From NCBI GenBank assembly GCA_009792885.1, contig WMCF01000068.1, positions 145,551 through 209,550 on the forward strand: a stretch of DNA of 64,000 nt. Reading direction: 5' to 3'. The stretch comes from Eremophila alpestris peregrina. Lineage: Eukaryota; Chordata; Aves; Passeriformes; Alaudidae. This document shows, in pieces, positions 1 to 10,330 of the stretch (position 1 is the first letter of the stretch; every line of letters begins with the position of its first letter). A model generated the notes under the pieces. It was not told the origin of the DNA. It saw nothing but the letters and a program-made list of their open reading frames with translations, and did no database searches. The translations under genes were made by a program, and so were the position numbers.

Positions 1-1351
1 TTTCCCTCTGTGAGTACAACCCTCTGAAGATGGAGAAGCCTTTCTGCAGCTCAAGGAATACTAATAGTGATTTCTAGTAATGACTGCTAGAAACGGAGAA
101 ACAGCCCAAAATATTCTCTTAAATACGTTCACAGCTTATTCTTTTCACTTCTAAACATCTTGTAAAGCCATTGCTGATGTTCCTCTGGGAATTGGAAGGG
201 AGGCCAGTGGGAAAAATAGTGCAGTATCTCACTTAACATAATTGCCAGTGATTGCTGATGCCCCAATTTCAATGGATTGCAGAATTTTTCTCCCCTAACT
301 TTTGAAGTGGGATCATGCTGGAAGCATTCCATGGCTGGTGTGGAGCAGGAAATCACAACAGGACCTGGCTGAAGGCTCTGATCCAGGTTCCTATTTGCTG
401 CTAATATTCAAATAAATAATAAAACAAACAAGCCACCACTCAAAAATAAATCTGGGGTTGGTTTGCCAAAAATTTTTTCTTTGAGCAAATTATTTTCAAG
501 TTTCTGCTTTTCTTCCATTCCCCACATTTAGTCATATTCTGGGTTAATACCTCGTTGCTGCCAGTTGCTGCAAGCTTTATAACATGGGAAAGTGTAGCAT
601 GATCATTTTTTAATGGATATAAGTTAATAAAAGTGGGTTGGAAAGCCTTTAGAAGCATTTCCAGCAGGAGATGAAATGTACTCTATTTCAAAACATTTCA
701 TGTTAATGAAATTTTGGTCCACGGTTTGAATTGCAGGGGATTCTGATAATGTAAAAAATATCTTAATTTTCATGCTGTGGCATGGAATATCTGAGGTTAG
801 TCTGAATAAAAAAACTTTAAACATTATTTAACATATATAAAAATACATATGTATGTATAAAAAGACATAGCAACATTAAAGAACACAGTGAACACAGCAC
901 TTTGGGTTCCTAAAGTGTGCCCTTTGACTTTTAAAAAAGGAAGAAAACCAAAAAATGAAAGTAATTTTTTTTTCAATCATAATGCTATACCACTCATATA
1001 TTGACCCTTTATCAGGAAAGAGAGCTTGAAATCTCCAGCTGAAGCCAAACTCAAATCACTGTGTATGCTCAAAGAAGTAGACAAACCTTCCAAAATCTTC
1101 CAAAAAACCCTGCCCAGGAATTGTCAAACCTTTCAACTTTGCACACAGCATTGTGACAACACCACCAAGCCTGGCTCTGAGGGAGCACCAACCTTCCCTT
1201 GCTGCTGAGCTCCTGAAAACTGGCTGGAAATGAGTCTTTATCATGTCCTCACCTCTCCTTTCCAGATTAGGGCAAAGAAAAGTATTGAAAAATCACAGAG
1301 GTTTTTTGTTGTTGTTGTGGGGTTGATTTTCTTCAATCCGGTACAATTTTT
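1..1351. other. Unique AT-rich noncoding DNA
   Basis: No convincing gene is seen. Open frames on both strands are all under 80 codons and carry no recognisable domain. A short AT-rich stretch of alternating purines and pyrimidines lies at about 828-862. The segment leads directly into the TATC microsatellite. Confidence 0.6.
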
Positions 1352-1370
1352 ATCTAAATTATCTATCTAA

Positions 1371-1404
<34 letters not shown>

Positions 1405-2140
1405 ATCTATCTATCTGTCTATCTATCTGTCTGTCTATCTGTCTATCTGTGTATCTAAATTATCTATGTATCTAAATTATCTATCTATGTATCTAAATTA
1501 TNNNNNNNNNNNNNNNNNNNNNNNNNNNNNNNNNNNNNNNNNNNNNNNNNNNNNNNNNNNNNNNNNNNNNNNNNNNNNNNNNNNNNNNNNNNNNNNNNNN
1601 NNNNNNNNNNNNNNNNNNNNNNNNNNNNNNNNNNNNNNNNNNNNNNNNNNNNNNNNNNNNNNNNNNNNNNNNNNNNNNNNNNNNNNNNNNNNNNNNNNNN
1701 NNNNNNNNNNNNNNNNNNNNNNNNNNNNNNNNNNNNNNNNNNNNNNNNNNNNNNNNNNNNNNNNNNNNNNNNNNNNNNNNNNNNNNNNNNNNNNNNNNNN
1801 NNNNNNNNNNNNNNNNNNNNNNNNNNNNNNNNNNNNNNNNNNNNNNNNNNNNNNNNNNNNNNNNNNNNNNNNNNNNNNNNNNNNNNNNNNNNNNNNNNNN
1901 NNNNNNNNNNNNNNNNNNNNNNNNNNNNNNNNNNNNNNNNNNNNNNNNNNNNNNTATCTATCTATCTATCTGTCTATCTGTGTATCTAAATTATCTATGT
2001 ATCTAAATTATCTATCTATGTATCTAAATTATCTATCTATCTATGTATCTAAATTATCTATGTATCTATCTATCTATCTATGTATATAAATTATCTATGT
2101 ATATAAATTATCTATGTATATAAATTATCTATGTATATAA

Positions 2141-2190
<50 letters not shown>
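1352..2190. repeat. Large compound TATC-type microsatellite, gap inside
   Basis: The tract is made of TATC repeats with TGTC, TGTA and TAAAT variants. It begins around 1352 and ends in a cleaner run of TATC units at about 2140-2190. Units of the form TATCTAAAT recur and build a loose higher-order pattern; near 2080-2145 there are four near-identical copies ending in TATAAAT. The middle is unknown because of a run of N. An open frame across it encodes a YLS-type peptide repeat, which is a translation of the microsatellite and not a gene. This array length is plausible for a highly variable locus. Confidence 0.97.
1502..1954. other. Assembly gap (453 N)
   Basis: This run of N lies inside the TATC microsatellite. 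The 63 bases ending at 1501 are identical to 1970-2032, shortly after the gap, so the true array length here is uncertain. Confidence 0.99.
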
Positions 2191-3407
2191 ACACAAACTT
2201 GATTTCCCACCTTCTCACCAGGGCTCCTCTGTCTGGCCCAACTCTGAAATCACACTCAGGACAGAACTGGCTCAAGAGCCTTCATTTTGCTGGAAAAATC
2301 ACAGGGCACAGTTGTTTCCCATTTTCCCTGCTTATCAGCTGAGCCCCAAACTCTTTCATTAAGTGGGATATTAACTCTGTTCCCATCTGGCCACAGGTGT
2401 CTGCATCACCTCACACGTCTCCTATCTTATCACTGCATCCTTTTGATCAGGCAGCATCTCTGAGCAGATCTATTCTCCCTTTCACAGTCACTATATCCTG
2501 AATAATTCCCCCTTCCTGGTCTCATACAGGAGCTGGGAGATGCATTTAGGAAAACTTCATGACAGGCTCAGCAAATTTTTTTTGCTATTTTTTTTTCCAT
2601 ATTTTTTCACAAACAACTGGTGTAAAGTAACAGCTGGGGAGGTAAACTCGACACCTCCTAATCTGCTCCTCCCAGGACGTGTTAGAAAAAGTGAGATTTC
2701 ACATCCAGCAGCAGCTGTAGCGTAAGAAAGGCCGCTGCTTGGGGGAAGAAAATCTGTCAGCCCCTTTTAGGTGTCACATTCAGGAAGGTTTCTGTTGCTC
2801 AATAACAGAAATAACTCCACTGACTTGAGAGCACTCGAGTGCTCTGAGCAAGGCACACACACCATTCCAAACTGGGGCCACCACATCCAGCTCTCTTTAT
2901 CTCTGTGCAATGCAGGACAGCTGAAACCATCACCCACGGCCAGGGTGATGCTCAGGCTGAGCAAAAAACACCTCGTTTTTAGTGTTAAAAGAAGCACTTG
3001 GCCTTCAAGTTCCTCGTGGTGAGATGATAAACAAGCAAAGGTCAGGTTTCAGACTGCCAAACCATCATCAGGGCCCCCCCCCCCTCAGGAAAACGCGTAA
3101 TTGCGGGACTAATGAGTCATCTGTACACCGCACAATTAGCACAACTGCCCGTGTAATCACGTTAATTGCACAGAACAAAGCGGGGATGGGAGCAGCAGCC
3201 CAGAAATCGGGGCCAATCGGTCACAGATGAGCACACACTGAAACACTCACACGGGAGATGTGTGTGCAAACCCACCAGCCACGCTCTCACCTGCACTGCA
3301 CACAGCCAGGAAAAGCTGGGAGGGCAACAGGGAACATCCAGCAGTGAAGAATGGGAGATGAAAATCATGCCTTTAGTGTCAGCGTTTATGTTTTCCACAT
3401 TCCAGGC
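2191..3407. other. Unique noncoding DNA
   Basis: No gene is supported. Notable small items are T-rich runs at about 2575-2606, a perfect 18-bp palindrome at 2828-2845 centred on CTCGAG, and a C-run at about 3067-3076. Short frames on both strands overlap each other and look like chance. Confidence 0.55.
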
Positions 3408-3780
3408 TGTTTTGGGTGTAGTTTTAAGCTTCATATTAAGTGCTAGTAGGTAGTAGGGAGACAAAACAAATAATTTCCTGCTGAAAACCAAGGACAACTT
3501 TCTGGCCCAAAAGCATAAACAAGGATGGACTGAAGAGGAAAACAAGAAGGATGAGACTTCACAGCCTGGAGTTGTAATTGGACAATTAAACCCCAATATG
3601 CAAATAGACCCAAACAGACAGAAGGGTGGGGCCTCGTTTGGGGGGCCAGGGCACTTTGGAGGAGCCACCTGGTCTGGTTTGGGTATCCCAGGGGTATCCC
3701 GGGGGGCCTTTCAATAAATATTTGCTTTATTCTCTAGTTCTGTCCAGTCTCTGTTTCAGGTCAGCCTTCCCAAGGCAACA
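3408..3780 (+). mobile_element. Probable solo LTR, family A
   Basis: The segment ends with a typical LTR 3' region: AATAAA at 3713-3718, a short T-rich stretch, then a terminus ending in AACA at 3780. A TG dinucleotide at 3408 would give TG...CA ends and a length of about 373 bp. Upstream of the polyadenylation signal is G-rich DNA (about 3624-3710). No primer-binding site, gag, pol or env sequence follows, so at most this is a solo LTR of an endogenous retrovirus. No target-site duplication was found and the 5' boundary is a guess; the 3' half is the better supported part. Confidence 0.5.
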
Positions 3781-4002
3781 AAGATGTGATGGAGAGGAGT
3801 CAAGGAAGGAATGGGGAAAGCACAGCGAAAGAAAACCGAGGAATACACACTTATTTATGAAAAGATACAGAAACAGCAAAGAGCTTGGTGAAGGTCGCTG
3901 GGCTCCATCAGTTTGCACATTTCTGCCCCCAAAAGATGGGGAAATAAAGAAATATGAAAGAGAAAATAAAGAACAATGACAAACAATAGAGCGTGGAGGC
4001 AG
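3781..4002. other. Spacer between two LTR-like elements
   Basis: This is A-rich unique sequence of 222 bases between the family A and family B elements. It shows no primer-binding-site-like sequence after the first LTR and no recognisable retroviral coding remnant, so the two LTRs are probably independent insertions. Confidence 0.5.
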
Positions 4003-4312
4003 TGTCACACTGTTACACCAAAGAACAGCACGATACAGCAATCACGAGGGAAAAGAAAACAAAGAGAGATATTTATTGAAAATCGGGGATATTTTATACA
4101 AGAAGAGGAAAAGGTTCTAATTGGGTGAGAAAATCCCCACCTCTACACACACACTGGCTAATACTCATGCTTGTCAAGGAAATCCATCCCACTAAGAAGA
4201 ATGTAAACATCCAAACTAGTTAGAAAACAACACTTGTTATTTATATGAAAAACCATAGGAAAACTGACTCCAAACTACAACTTATCAGAAGGCTTAAAAA
4301 TTCAGGGTGACA
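4003..4312 (-). mobile_element. Solo LTR, family B (copy 1)
   Basis: The element has the terminal inverted repeat TGTCAC...GTGACA. Read on the minus strand it contains a TATA box (TATAAAATA, 4098-4090) and an AATAAA signal (4077-4072) about 15 bases later, followed by a short T-rich region. It is flanked by the 4-base direct repeat GCAG (3999-4002 and 4313-4316), which fits a retroviral target-site duplication. A second copy about 90% identical lies at 22381-22689 on the other strand. No internal retroviral genes are present, so this is a solo LTR left by recombination. The family was not matched to a named library entry. Confidence 0.85.
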
Positions 4313-7179
4313 GCAGAGTGAGTCAGGAGAGGGAGAGGAGCACATGAAGCAGTAGGACTGGAGGAGAGGGCACTCCAAGCTTTGATGGCATATTATTTAA
4401 TTCGATATATTTCAGCTCCTTTATTGCTGTATGACTTTGGCAGACGTCTCCTAAATCTCTGCAAGTGTGAGAAAAAAGACACACGGCAGCTATTTGGAAC
4501 TCCTGGGGATTTCACTGTTGCTGGCTGCTTGGAGAGTTTTGTAATTAAAGGCAATTTAGAAAAGGTAGAAAGAGGTACTGTTCACCCAAAGCCACAGCCA
4601 GAGTACACCTCCAACCCCACAGCAAAACTGATCTTTAATTATTACTTCAGCCAGAGATTCAACCAGGGAAGATTTTTTTTGTTTTCACAATCAAAGCCAC
4701 AGAGTTCACCTGGACCCCTACGTGGGTTAAGGGAGATGCTTTAAAGAGATGTTGAATTTTAGCGAATTCACATGATGCTAACTTGGCAGCAGGTTAGAAC
4801 AGCGGCAGGACACGCACAAAAACCTTCAACCTCCTCCTTGGGACACAATTCCTTGGCAGGGAATCCCTCCCAGCCCAAGGTGCTCAGTGAGAACATCACT
4901 GACACATGAAACAACGAGGTTTCAGCTCAGGGAGATGTTTCCAGTCACAGCTAAAAATCCCTCCTCCAGCTGCAATCCTGGCCAGTTCACCGACCTTCCT
5001 TTAACCTCAGAAGTATTGGTTCATTTGCTGCATGGGAAAGAAATCAGCCCAAGCTCCCTGGATTCGGTAGATTTGTTGCAATATGATTTTATACCCTTCC
5101 ACGGTGTGTGCCATTGGGCTGCGCCGGGAGCCAGTGTGAATAAAGGATTTAATTACAGCCGAGATGTCCCTGCTGTTGTCCTGTAAATCCTCCTTCTGCA
5201 GCACAAAGAGGCATCTTTTTCCCGCTGATGGGGGAGGCAGGAGAATGGGGGGGTTTGTGATGCAAGGATCCCTTTGTTGGCCAGGGCTTTGTGTGGGAAC
5301 GGGCTCTGGGTGAATGACAGAAAATCAGCTCGGGCTTTTGAGAGCTCAGCTTTCCTTCTAAATTACGGCGCTGCTGTAACCTCAGAAGGCAGGTATTTCC
5401 CTGGACAGGGAATGGGGCAGCCCTTAGGGGCGGGATGAGGGGCTCTGAGTGCCAGGTAACTCACATTTTATTTATTTATTCCCAGAGCTCTGGAAGGACA
5501 CCACGACCACCAGGCAGTTTGAACCCTGCTCTCCAACCACAGACACTATTCGAGGCTTTTTGCCTCCGCTGGCAGTGTCAGGATTTATTATCTTCCCCAG
5601 GATTTATTTCCCCACCAAGATCCAGCTACTGTAAAGCTCTGGAGGTCCGTGTAAGACAGATGATAATGCTTTCATCAAATCTCAGCCAAAGGAAAAGCCT
5701 CCAGGGTGGAATCACGAGTGCAATAAAGACGTTTTTCGTGACTCCAGTATTTACATAATGTTATATGCAGTGCTGTGCCCGGAATTCCCAGTCAGGAGTG
5801 AAGCCATCTGCACAAGGACACACTGAGGCACTCACTCCCCAAACTGAGCAGGGGCAGGAGGCTGAATGCAGGAAGTTTAATAAATTATTAAGTTTAATTT
5901 CCTCCAGAGGGGAAACTGAGGCACCCAAGTCATGCAAGGGAGCTGTGGTGCAGCTGATCATTAGATCAGACACTGGAATTCATCTTTTTGCCTCAAATTC
6001 AGGCTCAGGGGTGCCACAGACTCCAGAAATATGGAGTGGGTCTGTCAGTTATTCTCACACGTATTTCTGGTCATGTGCTGGTTCCAGCTGGGGTAGAGAT
6101 AGACACTGGTCTGCCATGGCTTGAAACCAATTTCTAAAGGAAAGAAAAATAACTCATTGACTGTAAAAGACATCATCTTTGCTCCTGATTTAATCAATGC
6201 TTCCAAAGATCTGCTTCCCACTGGGATGAATCCTAAGCAAAGTGCTCAAAATCGCTGTGATAGTCAAAACCCAGGCATCAGCCAGGCTTGGCAGGGAGGA
6301 GGTTTTTCTTGTGAGCAAGCCTGTCTGTGTTAAAATCCAGGAGACTGGACATAAGGAAGAAATTCCTCCCAGTGAGTGAGACCCCTGATGCAGCCCCAGT
6401 GAAAAGAGGAAAAGGAGGAGTGCTCTGCTCAAGAAGGGATGAGATGCAGGGAGAAAGTGTTCCTGGTTCCAGCAGCTCCTGCTCGACCATCCTGGACACC
6501 CAGGGGCAGCTCGGGGAATTTCTAGCACTCATTTCCACCTCTCAAACACACAAGTGCCCTGCTACCAAGCTGTGCTTCCAGAAGGCCCTGCAGCTTTACA
6601 GGCTCTCTGCCTTTGCTGCTAATGATTTCCTCATGCCTTTCAATTGCTGGGCAATGCTTGGCTTTTGATGGAGGGAAGAAATGAGCTGTGCCCGTTTTCA
6701 AAATGAAAAGTGTATCTCACAACACAAGTATTTTTTTTTTTATTGATAGAATTCAAAATGCTGCAGGCAAAACTAAAAGGAAAGCAAAGACTTCATCATG
6801 AGAGAAGGTTGTGTTTGCCTTATAGTAATTTTTCTGTTTAATTGTAATGAGAAAACCTTCCTGTGCCTTGTAAAAACCCCAGATACATTCCTGTTTTCCA
6901 CAATTTTCAGCTCAGGTGATTTTCTGAGCTTGTTGTTATCTTTCAATGTGTGAATCTCCCAAGGATCTGCCTTGCAAATATTCACTCAATCTGCTCTTGA
7001 ATTCAGGTAAACTTCTTGCATTTATAACATTCCAGCGGAGCTGAACTGATGTTTTCTGGTTTGTGCTCCACTCCTTCCCTCTGCTTTGCCAAGCACTGAT
7101 GGGAGCAGCTGTGACAGCCCCAAGGGCTGGCTCCAGAGCAGCAATTTCATGTGCAAAGCAAAACTGGGGCTGCATCTCC
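4313..7179. other. Unique noncoding DNA
   Basis: No gene is supported; open frames reach about 120 codons but none has a recognisable domain. A G-rich stretch at 5228-5262 has several runs of G and could form a quadruplex. A stretch of about 45 bases at 6330-6375 resembles part of a CR1 3' region but is too short to call. T-rich tracts occur near 4673 and 6730. Confidence 0.5.
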
Positions 7180-7460
7180 CTGTGGGTACCACTGGAGATT
7201 CATCCACACTGAATTCCATCTGCTGCTTTGCTGCTGCAAGAACCTTCTCTGCTTCTACACAGCCCTTCCTCTTCCTCATCAACAGGATAACTTTATAAAT
7301 CACCAGAATTTATCATCTCCAGCACAGACCCCTGCAGAACCTCACTATGACTTTATACCCATTTACACCAATCTGCTGATTCTTCTTTTTCAGCCAGTTA
7401 CAGATCCATGGCAGCAGCATCCCTTCACTGCTTTGTCTCTCTTAAAAACTACATGTGAGA
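7180..7460 (-). pseudogene. Decayed CR1-clade LINE reverse-transcriptase fragment
   Basis: Reading the minus strand from 7411 downward gives PWICNWLKKKNQQIGVNG, which lines up with the CR1-clade segment of the type SWIGNWLKDRKQ...GxNG. Shortly after, in another frame (7343-7314), EVLQGSVLEM matches the conserved RT block GVPQGSVLGP. Further on (about 7225-7211) QQMEF matches the WQMKF segment downstream of the catalytic FADD motif. The order is right for an RT, but the frames shift, stops intervene, and the FADD region is missing or eroded because the spacing is too short. This is an old, inactive amniote CR1-like insertion, not a functional gene. It is distinct from the younger CR1 3' ends at 30.3 and 58.9 kb. 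Confidence 0.75.
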
Positions 7461-10090
7461 ACCAGAAAAACCAGTCTGGGAATTCATGTGGAGTGTATTA
7501 TCTGGACCACTCATACCTACATTCACCTTTCCAAAAGGTGCCTTAAAAAAGTTCAGATGGAAATATCTTGTCAAATTAAAATTCAAATGTGTTTTAAAAG
7601 CTAGAACTGAGTGTTTGTCTGAACAACTTCAGAGAAATTTCAACACTGCTGTGCTGCCTTAGTGTAATTATCCAAGAACAGATATTAGCTAATTACTTTC
7701 TGCTTATAGGTGCATTACTCAACATTGAGCCTCACATTTCATGAAAACACCATTCCCTACAGCACCTTCTGCTAAAAACAAATTCCTCCTGCATAAAAGG
7801 GGAGAAACACTGGAGGAACTTGGTGAATGTCAGTCATATCCTGACATATTTGGTCATCTGGCTCATTAGATAACTGTCACAGAGTTTACAAGCTCTATCA
7901 CACTATTTCCCCTTAAATTTACAGGTTCAGGTTGCATTTAGGAAGGAGGCTGAACTGCCAGACTTTTATTAGGAGTGGGACATAAAACACCTCCACGTGT
8001 CAGAGCTGCTGGGAGCTCTATCAGGAAAGAAGAAAACTTCACTGTGCCTTTCCTCTCTTCCTGTGGAACACATTTGATGGAGTTCTCCAATAACTGTTGC
8101 TTATTTCTTGCTGACAAGGAGATGTCCCCAGTTCAATGATGCACTCTCTGACTGCACCAAATGATTTCAGTGACACACAGAGGCTGGGTTTGGCTTTCTG
8201 CCTGCAAGGAGCAGTCACCTCACAGTGCTGCTTTTACCTTCACTCCTGTTTCCAGACTGATTTGTTGGAGCTCTCCAGGCAACAGGATGAACCTGCACAA
8301 TTCCCTGGTGTCATGGCCATGACCCTGCCTCTGATATTTCTGCTCTGAAAAGCCTTTTCTGGTTTCTCCTTGCAAAAACCACAGCAGAAGCAGCCAGAAG
8401 CTGTTCTGGGTGTTTGTGAACAACCTGCATGTTTAAATACCTGCAGAGTTTGGTCCCATTTCACCTGTTCTTCACTGTGGACCAGAGGAGAATCTGAAAC
8501 TGCTCATCACTGAAAACATGAGAATTTTTGTTCTCAAGGCCAGACAGGGAAATATCAATAACTTCCACACATAAAGGACAGGTAGAGAGAGGGAATGCTG
8601 AAGAGAAACTGAATTAAAATATGAAAAGCTCTCAAAGAAGTGCTAAGGACAAAGTACCTCTCTCCATTTGTGAGCTGCCACCTGTACTTGATTTGCCACT
8701 TGTCATATGCAAATCAAATATGTGGACATATTTGAAGACTGAGTATCTTTCTTCCACATGAAGAGCTGAAGTTCAGCCAGAAACAACCCCACAACAGCAC
8801 ATTGCTCAAGGCAGGTATATTATTCACTGAAGCTGCAGTGGGTCCAAGGATGTGAATTTGTCACAGTGGAATTTGGCCCGTGCAACACCCAAAAGTGCCA
8901 GTGGAAACACCCTGGAGAGGAAGATCAGGAATAATTAACTGAGCTCCTCATCCTCTGTGTCCTGGTGGCTATTTATTTGTGCCACAGCCAAAAATTCGTT
9001 TTTTTAAACTTGAAATCTGTTTCTTTTCTGTTCTCTTTTCCCCTTATCTCTATAATAATTTGACTGACACCCAATTAATTTTCCTACCTGCCTTTCAAAT
9101 TTTTGGAGGCCCTAAAAGCCCTTTTTCTCCTGCCTTCTGCCATGGCAGAGACATCAGCAAAGGCAAGTTCAGTTCCCCTCCCTGTGTTAGAAGCCCCTGA
9201 TGCAGCCTCATTCCACACCCATCTCCTCTCAATCAACAAAATTTCATTCTCAGCATATTTCAGCTTGCCACACCTCACTATTTTAATGTGAAGAACTTAT
9301 CAATAAAGTTCCAGAGGCCAAGTTAAATTCTGTCAGGGTACCTCTATTACTTGCATTACTGGGGGCAGTGTGTGTGTGCAAGGATTTTAACAGCATTTCT
9401 AAATTACAGGTAGATACAGGACAGAGTTTTGTTCTTTTAAAATTAAAAATTCACTCTGAGTGCAATTAAAACAATATACTATATATTATATAATACTATA
9501 TATTATAAATTACCTGTGAGGAGTGTCTGAATTCTTTCAGTGCTATAACTGATCACCATTACTCACTCTATTTTTTCCCTGTTTCAGAGCTTACACTTAC
9601 TCTTGCAATCAGACCTATATAATTAGAGGAGGTTTTTCATTCAAGGAGAGAATAAATTAGTTCTAAACTAACTGTCCCAAGCTGTCCATCACTTTTTGCT
9701 CTAGCTAGCAGCAGAATCCAGGAACTGAATTCAGCAGCTTGACACTGAGCCATCCCTTTCCAAATCTGAACAAATAATAAGGCCACAGCAACAGTCCAAG
9801 TCCATTCATGTCTGGAAATGAAATATAACAACAAACACCACGTGGCAATGCCAACAAAACCTGTGCAGGGAAGAAATTCAGGCTTGGTCACAGACATTCA
9901 CACTAATCAAATCACAACCACCATGCCAAGCTTCAGAAGGCTTCAGTGCAAGCTCTAAGCTCAAAGATTAACCCTGTTCAAGCTTGAAACATGATCCTTA
10001 TCAAATCTGATGGCACCCAGAGGTTGAGGAGAGGTGAGAGTTTGTAACATCAAATACGTGTTCCTTGGTATCACCCAGATGATGCCAAGT
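7461..10090. other. Unique noncoding DNA
   Basis: No gene is seen. An AT-only stretch at about 9474-9512 is rich in short palindromes of TATATTATA type. Short frames on both strands overlap and have no recognisable domain. The segment separates two possible CR1 relics of the same orientation, which may or may not be parts of one old insertion. Confidence 0.5.
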
Positions 10091-10330
10091 GCAAAGGTTT
10101 ATCACCTGGGATCCAGACCACAGGAATCCTCAGCCTGAACCCAGAGTCCTGCCTCTCTTTAATTAAAAAAGCCTTTTTTGTGGTCTGCACCTTTGCCAGT
10201 CCCCTGAGAACGTGTTGAAATGTGCAGAGGAGATGCCAGGGAAGCCAGGGAGCAGCTTTTACAAGATCATTATAGACATTTGGTGGTATCATTTCATCAG
10301 TGCCAGCTTTGGCCTGGTTGTTCTCTTTTT
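10091..10330 (-). pseudogene. Possible second CR1-type RT relic (N-terminal part)
   Basis: One open minus-strand frame contains KAGTDEMIPPNVYNDLVKA near 10307-10250, which resembles the CR1 segment KAPGTDGIHPRVLKEL. About 40 residues later, near 10140-10100, it reads RQDSGFRLR..PVVWIPGDK, resembling the RT block DPGNYRPVSLTSIPGK. Order and spacing fit RT blocks 1 to 2a, but identity is low and the match could be chance. It lies on the same strand as the clearer relic at 7.2-7.5 kb and would precede it in a full element. Confidence 0.35.

Noticed and set aside
1466..2089. 207-codon frame across the TATC array
   Set aside because: It consists of microsatellite translation plus undetermined bases; there is no gene evidence.
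3162..3668. 168-codon minus-strand frame
   Set aside because: It overlaps the LTR-like element antisense and has no domain similarity.
3781..4002. Internal retroviral sequence between LTRs
   Set aside because: The flanking LTR-like elements are different families in opposite orientation, and there is no primer-binding site or coding remnant.
5228..5262. Possible G-quadruplex
   Set aside because: It has only two long G-runs plus two GG pairs; weak and without context.
6330..6375. Possible CR1 fragment with ATAAGGAAGAAATTC
   Set aside because: Only a few dozen bases resemble CR1 and the flanking sequence does not continue the match.
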